A DNA stretch of 12,564 nucleotides, taken from NCBI GenBank assembly GCA_016764415.1, contig JAESRY010000170.1, positions 1-12,564 of the forward strand, in the 5' to 3' direction. The stretch is from Cycloclasticus sp. (GTDB lineage Bacteria > Pseudomonadota > Gammaproteobacteria > Methylococcales > Cycloclasticaceae). Below, piece after piece: positions 5,058 to 11,821 of the stretch (positions are counted from its first letter, which is position 1; each line of letters starts with the position of its first letter). The position numbers and the translations under genes are program-made. The notes under the pieces were generated by a model that had not been told where the DNA came from, made no database searches, and saw only the letters and a list, made by a program, of their open reading frames with translations.

Positions 5058-6089
5058 ATGGCAGATAATAATTTAATCCCTGAAAAATACCCACAAGGTG
5101 ATTTGTTTATCTGTGATGTTTCAGACGCAATTCTAAAAGACATCATGCCACAAATGGAACACCCCTTTTATTCCCTTTCTAAAAAGCCTGAAACAAATAT
5201 TCGACGTTACGAACACAATGGTAATTATCTGGAAGTGATACCAAGCGTTAAAGGCTTAGCGACGATCTATGATAAAGATATTTTAATTTATGCCATTTCA
5301 CAGATCATGGCAAAGCTTAACCAAGGTGAAAAAGTCTCTAAACGAGTACGTATTAACAGCCATGAATTACTTCGATTTACTAACAGAGGCACATCTGGTC
5401 GAGATTACATGGCTCTAAGCGAAGCCTTAGAACGATTACGAGGGACTACAATAAAAACCAATATTGTTACAGGCGATGAAGAACAAACCGACATTTTCGG
5501 TTTAATAGATACTGCTGGATTTAAGCGTAAAAACGGACTTAATGGACGATTAGAATGGTGTGAAATAGTAATATCTGATTGGGTCTTCAACGCCATTAGA
5601 GCCAATGAGGTGCTGACGCTTAATCGCGCTTATTTCAGGCTTAGAAAGCCAATAGAGCGCCGAATATATGAGATTGCACGCAAACATTGCGGACGTAAAA
5701 AAGAATGGTCTATCGGGCTTGCCCTCCTCCACAAAAAATCGGGTTCTCAAGGAAATATCCGATTATTCAAACAATCGATAAAAAACCTTGTTTCTCATAA
5801 TCATTTACCTGATTACACCGTAGAGATAAACGAAGAAACCGATAAAGTAACCTTTAAAAACAGGGAAAAATGGTGGAAGGAAGGCAACCAAATTGGAAGC
5901 GCCCTACCCCCCTTCTCTCCTCTGGCTTTTGAAGAAGCTAAAAAAGTAGCGCCCAATTATGACGTTTATTATTTAGAACGCGAATTTCGCGAATGGTGGT
6001 CTAACTCGGGTAAATCCGTACCCGATCACTTAACAAAAGCTTTTGTGGGGTTCTGCAAGGCTAGGCATAAAAGAAAGCCTTACCCATAA
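5058..6089 (+). CDS. repA: Plasmid replication initiator, RepA (Replication initiator protein A family)
   Basis: A 343-residue initiator that would bind the iterons just upstream and, with DnaA, open the origin. The sequence has the hallmark region of the RPA family (Pfam Replicase/RPA): DLFICDVSDAILKDIMPQME, then HPFYSLSK, RRYEHNG, VIPSVKGLATIYDKDILIYA and later NRAYFRLRKPIERRIYEIAR. Two winged-helix domains are expected. I place the start at ATG 5058, 5 bases after AAAGGA (5048-5053), and not at the in-frame TTG at 5031, which lies inside iteron 6 and lacks a ribosome binding site. Length fits the family. Expression is probably autoregulated through the iterons. The coding sequence ends just before the partition region, so rep and par are adjacent but separately controlled. 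Confidence 0.93.
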   Translation: MADNNLIPEKYPQGDLFICDVSDAILKDIMPQMEHPFYSLSKKPETNIRRYEHNGNYLEVIPSVKGLATIYDKDILIYAISQIMAKLNQGEKVSKRVRINSHELLRFTNRGTSGRDYMALSEALERLRGTTIKTNIVTGDEEQTDIFGLIDTAGFKRKNGLNGRLEWCEIVISDWVFNAIRANEVLTLNRAYFRLRKPIERRIYEIARKHCGRKKEWSIGLALLHKKSGSQGNIRLFKQSIKNLVSHNHLPDYTVEINEETDKVTFKNREKWWKEGNQIGSALPPFSPLAFEEAKKVAPNYDVYYLEREFREWWSNSGKSVPDHLTKAFVGFCKARHKRKPYP

Positions 6090-6092
6090 CCC

Positions 6093-6163
6093 ACATATAC
6101 ACAAACCATCAAATGTGTGTTTGTGTATATGTGTAAAATAACATTTGTGCATTTACACATTTG
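6093..6163. promoter_or_regulatory. Nested inverted repeats upstream of parA: likely operator/centromere
   Basis: A perfect 14-bp inverted repeat, ACATATACACAAAC (6093-6106) against GTTTGTGTATATGT (6119-6132), overlaps a second perfect 9-bp inverted repeat, ATGTGTAAA (6129-6137) against TTTACACAT (6152-6160). Within them the core AAATGTG appears at 6111, and its complement ACATTT at 6141 and 6157. In type Ib partition loci the centromere and the par operator lie directly upstream of parA, which is exactly this position. TAAAAT at 6134-6139 could be a -10 box. It is not followed by a T run, so a terminator for rep is less likely. Confidence 0.65.
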
Positions 6164-6178
6164 GAGTAAGCTCGGCGC

Positions 6179-6850
6179 ATGATAATTTCATTCATCAATC
6201 AAAAAGGCGGAGTCGGAAAAACCACCATTGCTATCAATGTGGCTTCTGCTCTTGCTCAACAAGGCTTTAAAACATTACTTATCGATGCTGATAAACAAGG
6301 TTCATCGAGTACTTGGGCTAGTTTGCGTGAAGAAACACCCTTTCAGGTGGTAAGCCTTGCCCGTGAAAACATGGCAAAAGACGCGCTATCGCTTGCCACT
6401 GAGTACGATTTCACTTTAATTGACGCACCGCCACACGCTGAGGCTATATCGCGCTCGTGCATTATTGCCTCTGATCTCGTTGTCATGCCGATAGAACCCT
6501 CTGGCTTATCGACATGGGCGAGTGATGTAACCGTCCAGCAAGTCGAGCAAGCAAGGGAATACAAAGAAACCCTCAAATGTGGGTTTGTGGTTTCCCGCAA
6601 AATAGGGAAAACGGTTATCGGTCGCCAAGTGCGGGAAATGGTCGAAAACACAGGGATGCGGGTGTTTGATGCAGATATTGAAAACCGCGTGGCGTTTGCT
6701 GAATCCATGACAATGGGGCAAACCATTTTTGAATGGGGCGCAGATAAAAAAGCAATGGCAGAAATTGAAACCTTAACAAAAGAGCTGGTCAACTATGGCA
6801 AAGAAGAACTTTCAGAGCGCACCGAAACCGAAAAGCTCAGTATCGCCTGA
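6179..6850 (+). CDS. parA: ParA-type partition ATPase (type Ib, no N-terminal HTH)
   Basis: A 223-residue Walker-type ATPase that drives plasmid segregation by dynamic binding to the nucleoid. Seen: deviant Walker A KGGVGKTT (residues 9-16) with the signature lysine, Walker A' LIDADKQGS (34-42), and Walker B TLIDAPP (79-85). The protein begins almost directly at Walker A, so it lacks the DNA-binding N-terminal domain of type Ia ParA, which marks type Ib (ParF-like). GGAG at 6163-6166 is 12 bases before the ATG, somewhat far. The last 56 bases overlap the next gene in another frame. One copy of a 15-bp repeat shared with the flanks lies inside it (6574-6588). Confidence 0.95.
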   Translation: MIISFINQKGGVGKTTIAINVASALAQQGFKTLLIDADKQGSSSTWASLREETPFQVVSLARENMAKDALSLATEYDFTLIDAPPHAEAISRSCIIASDLVVMPIEPSGLSTWASDVTVQQVEQAREYKETLKCGFVVSRKIGKTVIGRQVREMVENTGMRVFDADIENRVAFAESMTMGQTIFEWGADKKAMAEIETLTKELVNYGKEELSERTETEKLSIA

Positions 6851-7091
6851 GGCGATTGAAGCATTTGAAAATGGCGGGGCAGGGCATGACACACCGAGCA
6901 AAGCGGTAAAGCCTGCAAACAGCCCTCAAGAGCCGACAAGACGACTGAGCATTGATCTGCCACAAACTATGCACCTTCGTTTTAAAACAGCGTGTAGCGC
7001 CACACAACGCAAAATGACAAAGGAAATAGAAGCCTTTATTTCTGGGCGCACCACTGAACTAGAAGAAGAAGCGGGTATAACCCACAAATAA
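6795..7091 (+). CDS. Small ribbon-helix-helix centromere-binding protein (ParG/ParB-like)
   Basis: A 98-residue protein starting inside parA, in a different frame, with a 56-base overlap. Residues 1-45 are basic, Pro/Ser-rich and probably disordered; residues about 48-95 show a ribbon-helix-helix pattern: the strand TRRLSIDLP followed by two helices (TMHLRFKTACSATQRKMTKEIEAFISG). This architecture, a flexible arm plus RHH after a type Ib ParA, matches ParG-like partners, whose arm stimulates ParA ATPase and whose RHH dimer binds the centromere and represses the operon. AGAG about 12 bases upstream is a weak ribosome binding site, so translational coupling to parA is likely. Confidence 0.8.
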   Translation: MAKKNFQSAPKPKSSVSPEAIEAFENGGAGHDTPSKAVKPANSPQEPTRRLSIDLPQTMHLRFKTACSATQRKMTKEIEAFISGRTTELEEEAGITHK

Positions 7092-7096
7092 ACATT

Positions 7097-7115
7097 CCCA
7101 CAAATGTGGGTTTGT
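7097..7115 (+). terminator. Probable terminator of the par operon
   Basis: CCCACA (7097-7102) and TGTGGG (7105-7110) form a hairpin (5 bp with an AAAT loop) followed by TTTGTT; AACA upstream can pair with TGTT downstream across a small internal loop. It lies 6 bases after the RHH stop codon. The T run is weak, and the site overlaps the third 15-bp repeat, so it may be a protein site as well or instead. Confidence 0.5.
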
Positions 7116-7148
7116 TCATAAAGCAAAGATTAAAGAAAGAGAAATCAT

Positions 7149-9038
7149 ATGCAAACTAAGCCTCAAGACTTAGAAATAATAACAAAGCCAGTTTTAAAAT
7201 GGGCAGGGGGCAAAACTCAACTTTTGCAGGAAATCAGACCTCTAATTCCATCTAAATTTAACAAGTACATAGAACCATTTATTGGTGGTGGGGCGGTATT
7301 TTTTGACTTAAACCCAAATCAGGCAATAATCGCAGATTCAAATCCTGAGCTAATAAACTTATACAACGTAATAGCAAACGATGTAGAAGCCTTAATTCGT
7401 TCTTTAAGTCGCCACAAAAATGATAAAGATTATTTCTATAAAATTAGAGAGAAAAAGTGGGAAGATTTAACCCCAGTCCAATCAGCATCACGAACTCTAT
7501 TTTTAAATAGAACATGTTTCAATGGACTTTACAGAGTAAATAAAAAGGGGCAATTTAATGTTCCTTTTGGAAACTATAAAAATCCTAATATATGTAATAA
7601 ATTCAACCTTAGAAATGTTTCAGAACAGCTTGCAGGAAAAACCATAATATGTGGTGATTACAAAACTGTCCTGAAAAAATATGCTAAGTCTGGCGATCTA
7701 GTATTTTTAGATCCTCCATATCTCCCTATATCTAAGTACAGTGACTTTAAACGCTATACAAAAGAGCAGTTTTACGAAGAAGACCATAGAGAACTAGCCG
7801 ATGAAGTAAAACGGCTAAGTGATATAGGCTGTACTGTCATACTAACAAATTCAAACCACCCATTAGTACATGAACTTTATAACCAATATAAAATAGAAGT
7901 TTTCAAAACAAAAAGAAATATTAGTAGCAAAGCCAGTGGACGAACTGGCGAAGATGTTCTTGTAAAAATAGACCCAAGAAAGAAAATTTATCTTAACGCA
8001 GTGCCTAACATGTTATGCACCCAAACTAATAAATTCCCCTCCACAAGGTACATGGGATCTAAAAGTAAAATTCTTCCTCAAATAAGAGACATTATTAAAC
8101 AACTTGATTGTCATAGCGTACTGGATCTATTTTCTGGGTCTGGAGTCGTTGGTTATATGTTAAAAGCAGAAGGGAAAAAGGTAGTCAGCAATGACTATAT
8201 GGCGTTAGGTGCTACGTATAGCAAAGCTCTGATAGAAAATAACAGCGTCACCCTCTCAAAACAAAAAGCAGAAGACCTGCTTTTAAGTACAACTGATAGT
8301 GATAAGTTTGTAGAAACCACGTTTAGCGGTTTGTATTTCACAAAAAAAGAAAATCAATTAATTGATAACGTAAGAGCTAACATAAACAAATTACACTCTC
8401 CATATGAAAGGGCAATAGCTCAGTCTGGAATAATAAGGGCTTGCTTTAAAAAGCGTCCTAGAGGAATTTTCACCTATGTTGGTTATCGTTACGATGACGG
8501 TAGAAAAGACCTAAAAATCAGTTTAGAAGAACACCTGCTATCTGCAATTGACTCCATTAATGAAGCTGTTTTTGATAATGGAGAAAAGAACAAGTCTAGG
8601 AGAGGGGACGCAATGACAATTCGTGCAAAACCTGACCTAGTATATATCGACCCACCATATTACAGCCCTCACTCAGACAACGAATATGTCAGACGATACC
8701 ATTTTGTTGAGGGCATAGCTTGTAATTGGGAAGATGTCGAAATGCAGTGGCACACAAAGACTAAAAAATTTAAAAGTTACCCAACTCCTTTCTCTACACG
8801 AACAGGAGCGCATAACGCTTTCGATTGTCTATTTAGAAGATTTAAAGATAGCATATTAGTAGTGTCATATTCCTCCAATTCTTTACCTACGCTCGATGAA
8901 ATGGTTGCTTTAATTGCTAAATATAAAACTCATGTAGATGTAATTTCCATTGATTATAAATACTCCGTAGGAAATCAAAATCATAAAATTTCAGATAATA
9001 ATAATAGTGTGCAAGAGTACATATTCGTAGGGCAATAA
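7149..9038 (+). CDS. Fused double adenine-N6 DNA methyltransferase (two D12/Dam-class domains)
   Basis: The modification enzyme of a type IIS-like restriction-modification pair, 629 residues. Domain 1 (about 10-280): LKWAGGK (16-22), SAM-binding FIGGGAVFF (44-52), catalytic DPPY (188-191). Domain 2 (about 297-629): STRYMGSKSKI (298-308), SAM-binding FSGSGVVGY (328-336), catalytic DPPY (501-504). Both motif sets look intact. A two-domain layout is known from M.FokI, where each half methylates one strand of an asymmetric site, so this enzyme probably protects both strands of a non-palindromic target. AAGAAAGAG lies a few bases before the ATG. The gene directly abuts the endonuclease gene. Confidence 0.94.
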   Translation: MQTKPQDLEIITKPVLKWAGGKTQLLQEIRPLIPSKFNKYIEPFIGGGAVFFDLNPNQAIIADSNPELINLYNVIANDVEALIRSLSRHKNDKDYFYKIREKKWEDLTPVQSASRTLFLNRTCFNGLYRVNKKGQFNVPFGNYKNPNICNKFNLRNVSEQLAGKTIICGDYKTVLKKYAKSGDLVFLDPPYLPISKYSDFKRYTKEQFYEEDHRELADEVKRLSDIGCTVILTNSNHPLVHELYNQYKIEVFKTKRNISSKASGRTGEDVLVKIDPRKKIYLNAVPNMLCTQTNKFPSTRYMGSKSKILPQIRDIIKQLDCHSVLDLFSGSGVVGYMLKAEGKKVVSNDYMALGATYSKALIENNSVTLSKQKAEDLLLSTTDSDKFVETTFSGLYFTKKENQLIDNVRANINKLHSPYERAIAQSGIIRACFKKRPRGIFTYVGYRYDDGRKDLKISLEEHLLSAIDSINEAVFDNGEKNKSRRGDAMTIRAKPDLVYIDPPYYSPHSDNEYVRRYHFVEGIACNWEDVEMQWHTKTKKFKSYPTPFSTRTGAHNAFDCLFRRFKDSILVVSYSSNSLPTLDEMVALIAKYKTHVDVISIDYKYSVGNQNHKISDNNNSVQEYIFVGQ

Positions 9039-10742
9039 ATGATTTTATGGCATCTAGGGAATACAACGGTAAGAAGTGCCTTCAGATTAAGAGAAGGTCT
9101 AATCGCTTTACACTCTTCAAATCTTCAGGGCAATCTTAGAGGTAAAGAGCAAGAGCTGGCTTTTTGTCGTTTGCTTGCAAACGATAATATCGTAGCCCAG
9201 TCTGGAAGTGACGCAACTTTCAGTGTAGGTAGAAAATGGCGATCAGCTTTAACAAAGCTTGGTTTTTTATATCCAAATTTGACAGGTGATCTTGCATCAA
9301 TCCAAAGCCAAATTGGAGCGCCAGACTTTATTACGCCTAATGGCTTAAGACTAATAAATGCAGAAAATGTTTCTGGTTGGCAAGAATGTTTTTTAAGGTC
9401 TTTAGCATCTTATTATATTCCTTCTGTTATTGAACTACGCCATGATTGCCCAATTTTTTCTCCATTAAGGCATGTGCTAGGTATATTGAAAGAAATTGAA
9501 TCTGCTACAGGAGAGTGCAGGTTAAACTTTATTGAAATGGCATTAATTGTCCAAGTGTCTTCTAGTATCGATAATGCTCAGACAATCACACAAAGAATCA
9601 TAGAGTTTCGAGAGGAAAGAGAAAATTCTTCAAGAAAACGCACATTCGACCAAAATAAATTGACTGAGGCGGGCGAGGTTTTTAATAAAGCGCCAAGCAC
9701 TTTTAAGGATTACGCAGATACCAATTTTAGATACCTAAAAGCCACGGGGCTATTTCAGAGTAAGGGTAAAGGAATAACACTTGTTCCTTCAAAACGGGTT
9801 CTCATAGACCAATTAATCAGTGAGCAAGTAACTGAAAAAGAGCCTGTAGATTATATTTCTGATCTATGTAATGGCGCAAGGTTGCCAATTGATAACCAAC
9901 AGGGAGCAATAGTAGTCCTCAATGATTTAGTAGATCAGATAAATTCAAGAGGAGATGTTTTAAATATATCTGATAGAAATTTATCAACACCTGCTGATAT
10001 AGCCATTGTACGACACGAACTTGAAGATAGAATATCAGAGCTTAACGAGATCGAATATGCAGAGGCTCAAGCCTCACAAGTTAGCGAGATAGTTGGTTAT
10101 ATTGATATGCTCGCCACAAAAAAATTCAGTAAAGAATTAGATAGTGGGGAAGAAATAACAATCCCAAGAGGCGAAGCCCCCGCTTATTTTGAATGGACTA
10201 TTTGGCGAGCGTTTCTCGCGATTAACTCACTTATAAATCACCCTTGGGAATCTAGACAATTTAAAATAGATCAAGATTTTCTCCCCGTACATACTGCCTC
10301 TGGTGGTCGTCCAGATATGATATTTGAGTTTGAACACTCAATTATTGTAGTAGAAGTAACATTGACCACATCTTCACGACAAGAGGCTGCCGAAGGAGAA
10401 CCCGTCCGTCGGCATGTAGCGAAATATGCGGAAGAGCAAGCAGAAAATGGAAAACAGGTCTTCGGGTTATTTCTAGCCGTAAATATTGATACAAATACTG
10501 CTAATACATTCAGACTTGGTGAATGGTATCTCAACAACGACAGAAAAATCGATCTCCATATCGTTCCTATGTCTCTTGTACACTTTCAAAACCTGCTTTC
10601 TAAAGTGGAAAATCAACCGTCTGAATTATTACAACATTTACTGAATCTAATGCGTGATTGTCGAATGCATGCGACAAAAGAAGCTCCTGAATGGAAAACT
10701 AAAATTTCAGAGTTATCAACTAATCTTGCACAAACATTATAA
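9039..10742 (+). CDS. AlwI-family type IIS restriction endonuclease
   Basis: A 567-residue endonuclease of the AlwI family (AlwI, MlyI, PleI, BstNBI/BspD6I group), which cuts at a fixed distance from an asymmetric site. The N-terminus carries the family opening GNTTVRSAFRLREGL (7-21) followed by NLQGNLRGKEQELAF. The C-terminal nuclease core is PD-(D/E)xK-like: E385 in YFEWTIWRAF, D426 in GRPDMIFEF, E439 in VVEVTLT, E452 in AEGEPVRRHV. Spacings of 13 and 13 between the last three match, from memory, the catalytic D456/E469/E482 of BspD6I nickase. All these residues are present, so it is probably active. The ATG follows the methyltransferase stop with no gap, giving one transcript with the methyltransferase first; no C-protein controller gene is present. 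Confidence 0.92.
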   Translation: MILWHLGNTTVRSAFRLREGLIALHSSNLQGNLRGKEQELAFCRLLANDNIVAQSGSDATFSVGRKWRSALTKLGFLYPNLTGDLASIQSQIGAPDFITPNGLRLINAENVSGWQECFLRSLASYYIPSVIELRHDCPIFSPLRHVLGILKEIESATGECRLNFIEMALIVQVSSSIDNAQTITQRIIEFREERENSSRKRTFDQNKLTEAGEVFNKAPSTFKDYADTNFRYLKATGLFQSKGKGITLVPSKRVLIDQLISEQVTEKEPVDYISDLCNGARLPIDNQQGAIVVLNDLVDQINSRGDVLNISDRNLSTPADIAIVRHELEDRISELNEIEYAEAQASQVSEIVGYIDMLATKKFSKELDSGEEITIPRGEAPAYFEWTIWRAFLAINSLINHPWESRQFKIDQDFLPVHTASGGRPDMIFEFEHSIIVVEVTLTTSSRQEAAEGEPVRRHVAKYAEEQAENGKQVFGLFLAVNIDTNTANTFRLGEWYLNNDRKIDLHIVPMSLVHFQNLLSKVENQPSELLQHLLNLMRDCRMHATKEAPEWKTKISELSTNLAQTL

Positions 10743-10743
10743 A

Positions 10744-10755
10744 AGATTGCAATCT
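10744..10755. promoter_or_regulatory. Perfect 12-bp palindrome AGATTGCAATCT
   Basis: It lies 1 base after the endonuclease stop and 8 bases before the next ATG. It could be an operator for the downstream small gene or only a short hairpin. There is no T run, so it is not a terminator. Confidence 0.4.
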
Positions 10756-10763
10756 AAACTAAA

Positions 10764-11069
10764 ATGAAAGAAGACAACGCGCCAAAACTTGAAGACATGA
10801 AAGGTCGTAAATCAATATTCCATTATAACGATGACGGGAAACTATCATCGATCAGTATCGAAGAATCGGATAAACCGTTTTTCAGCGATCGCATGAAAGA
10901 AGTATTAAATATGCCAGCATTTTTACGCCATCGATTTGATGGGAAAAATTTTCATGAAAGTTTGTATGAACAAATACGTGATGCTCAAGCAAAAGAGCCT
11001 CAAAAAAAATTCGACCCTAACGATCCTCTATTACTCGACATACCTGAATTTATGCGTAGAAAAGAATAA
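10764..11069 (+). CDS. Small protein with two FtsZ C-terminal-tail-like motifs
   Basis: A 101-residue soluble, charged protein of no family I recognise. Its last residues read LDIPEFMRRKE (91-101), strikingly like the conserved tail of FtsZ (E. coli ends LDIPAFLRKQAD). A second related motif, LNMPAFLRHRF, is at 48-58, sharing PAFLR with FtsZ. In FtsZ this tail docks to FtsA, ZipA, MinC, ZapD and SlmA. The region before the second motif (DAQAKEPQKKFDPNDP) looks like a flexible linker, as in FtsZ. There is no GTPase domain. No clear ribosome binding site precedes the ATG at 10764; the ATG at 10797 would give a shorter form that retains both motifs. It lies 21 bp after the endonuclease and is convergent with the mobilization strand. 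That it acts on cell division is inference from the motif. Confidence 0.7.
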   Translation: MKEDNAPKLEDMKGRKSIFHYNDDGKLSSISIEESDKPFFSDRMKEVLNMPAFLRHRFDGKNFHESLYEQIRDAQAKEPQKKFDPNDPLLLDIPEFMRRKE

Positions 11070-11082
11070 GCACAGGTGAAAT

Positions 11083-11379
11083 TTATTGCAAATCAGCATT
11101 AACAAAATCACCTTCTTTAAGCGCACAAAATCCTACGCCTTTACTTTCACACTCATTCATAAATTCGACAAACTCAGGCAGTGATCCTGACAAATCAGAA
11201 AGCGCACAAACTATCAGCGTTTCACCTTTTTTAATATACTTTAAACAAGCATCCAGCTTTATTTCTTGATACATCATACGAATAATATTAGCGCGTCGAA
11301 GTCGCTTAATTTGGCGCAATTTTTCAGAGCGGGGCGCATCTGCTCGAATAAAACCAATTGCTAAACATTGATCGTTCAT
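11083..11379 (-). CDS. Degenerate, stand-alone serine-recombinase catalytic-domain protein
   Basis: A 98-residue protein that aligns along its length with the resolvase/invertase N-terminal domain: AIGFIRADAP (7-16) for the usual GYxRVSTxxQ, LDACLKYIKKGETLIVCAL (42-60) for LDxxLxxLxxGDTLVVxkL, and EFVEFMNECESKGVGFCALKEG (69-90) for the following helix and strand. The active site is lost: the catalytic Ser is Asp14, the DRLGR motif reads SDLSG (61-65), so two catalytic arginines are gone, and the loop carrying a further conserved Arg is deleted between MMYQ and EIKLD. There is no C-terminal DNA-binding domain. The frame is intact, so this is probably a repurposed fold and not simple decay. It is the last gene after the thermonuclease, 26 bases downstream. 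Confidence 0.72.
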   Translation of the reverse strand: MNDQCLAIGFIRADAPRSEKLRQIKRLRRANIIRMMYQEIKLDACLKYIKKGETLIVCALSDLSGSLPEFVEFMNECESKGVGFCALKEGDFVNADLQ

Positions 11380-11405
11380 ATTAGCTATACCTGATTAATA
11401 CTGCG

Positions 11406-11804
11406 TTATTGAGAAGTTCCGTAAAAGCCTTTTGAGTATCGATGGTACTCAGTGGCATGGGGACTTTGAATCATTAGTTTATTGATTTCTTGATCTTTTA
11501 CAAATACGCGAGCAACAGTACGCCCGTATTTATCAGCATCTATTTTTATAAAACTAATCTTCTTGCCCTGTACCAATCGAGAAAGGGCGATTTTAGATTG
11601 CTCACCGCCTTTATCTTTCATCTCTGGGGCATCGACACCCCAAAGCCTTAGACGTAGTTTAGACCCGCTTAAAATAAGCGTGTCGCCATCGATGACATAC
11701 GCCACATGTCCAGATTGATACTCAGGGGATAACGGGGCAGGGGCTTTGCTAAAAACAGCAAATACAATTCCGATAACACCTGCAATAATTATTAGTATCT
11801 TCAC
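11406..11804 (-). CDS. Secreted or membrane-anchored thermonuclease (SNase family)
   Basis: A 132-residue member of the staphylococcal nuclease family, which cleaves DNA and RNA in a Ca-dependent way. Residues 1-18 form a hydrophobic signal or anchor segment, so it acts in the periplasm or at the membrane. Active-site residues are all present: D41 in VIDGDT, R53, D58 and E61 in RLWGVDAPE, and R95 in DKYGR (counterparts of D21, R35, D40, E43 and R87). The C-terminus HRYSKGFYG is, from memory, usual for plasmid-borne relatives, so the gene is probably complete. The start is a GTG at 11804, 17 bases after the relaxase-like stop. Such nucleases are frequent beside mobilization genes; their role in transfer is not settled. 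Confidence 0.93.
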   Translation of the reverse strand: MKILIIIAGVIGIVFAVFSKAPAPLSPEYQSGHVAYVIDGDTLILSGSKLRLRLWGVDAPEMKDKGGEQSKIALSRLVQGKKISFIKIDADKYGRTVARVFVKDQEINKLMIQSPHATEYHRYSKGFYGTSQ

Positions 11805-11821
11805 TGCTTACAATCTTTCTA

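Larger units (their letters stand above)
6110..7115 (+). repeat. Three dispersed 15-bp repeats around and inside the par genes
   Basis: CAAATGTGGGTTTGT occurs exactly at 6574-6588 (inside parA) and at 7101-7115 (after the RHH gene), and with one change (CAAATGTGTGTTTGT) at 6110-6124 (upstream of parA). All have the same orientation. They may be binding sites for the RHH partition protein. The two downstream copies are 527 bp apart. Confidence 0.7.

Noticed and set aside
6343..6792. 149-codon open frame on the minus strand opposite parA
   Set aside because: It is fully antisense to an unmistakable ParA, has no ribosome binding site that stands out, and encodes a Ser/Thr-rich sequence without recognisable domains.
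170..11187. Avoidance of the AlwI site GGATC/GATCC by the plasmid
   Set aside because: At least fifteen sites were found by eye (for example 202, 479, 917, 1205, 1763, 2979, 3101, 4087, 7710, 8055, 8122, 11022, 11183), near what base composition predicts.
11406..11450. Thermonuclease truncated at its C-terminus
   Set aside because: The protein is short for the family, but all active-site residues are upstream and the RYSKGFYG ending resembles that of other plasmid nucleases, so it is likely complete.
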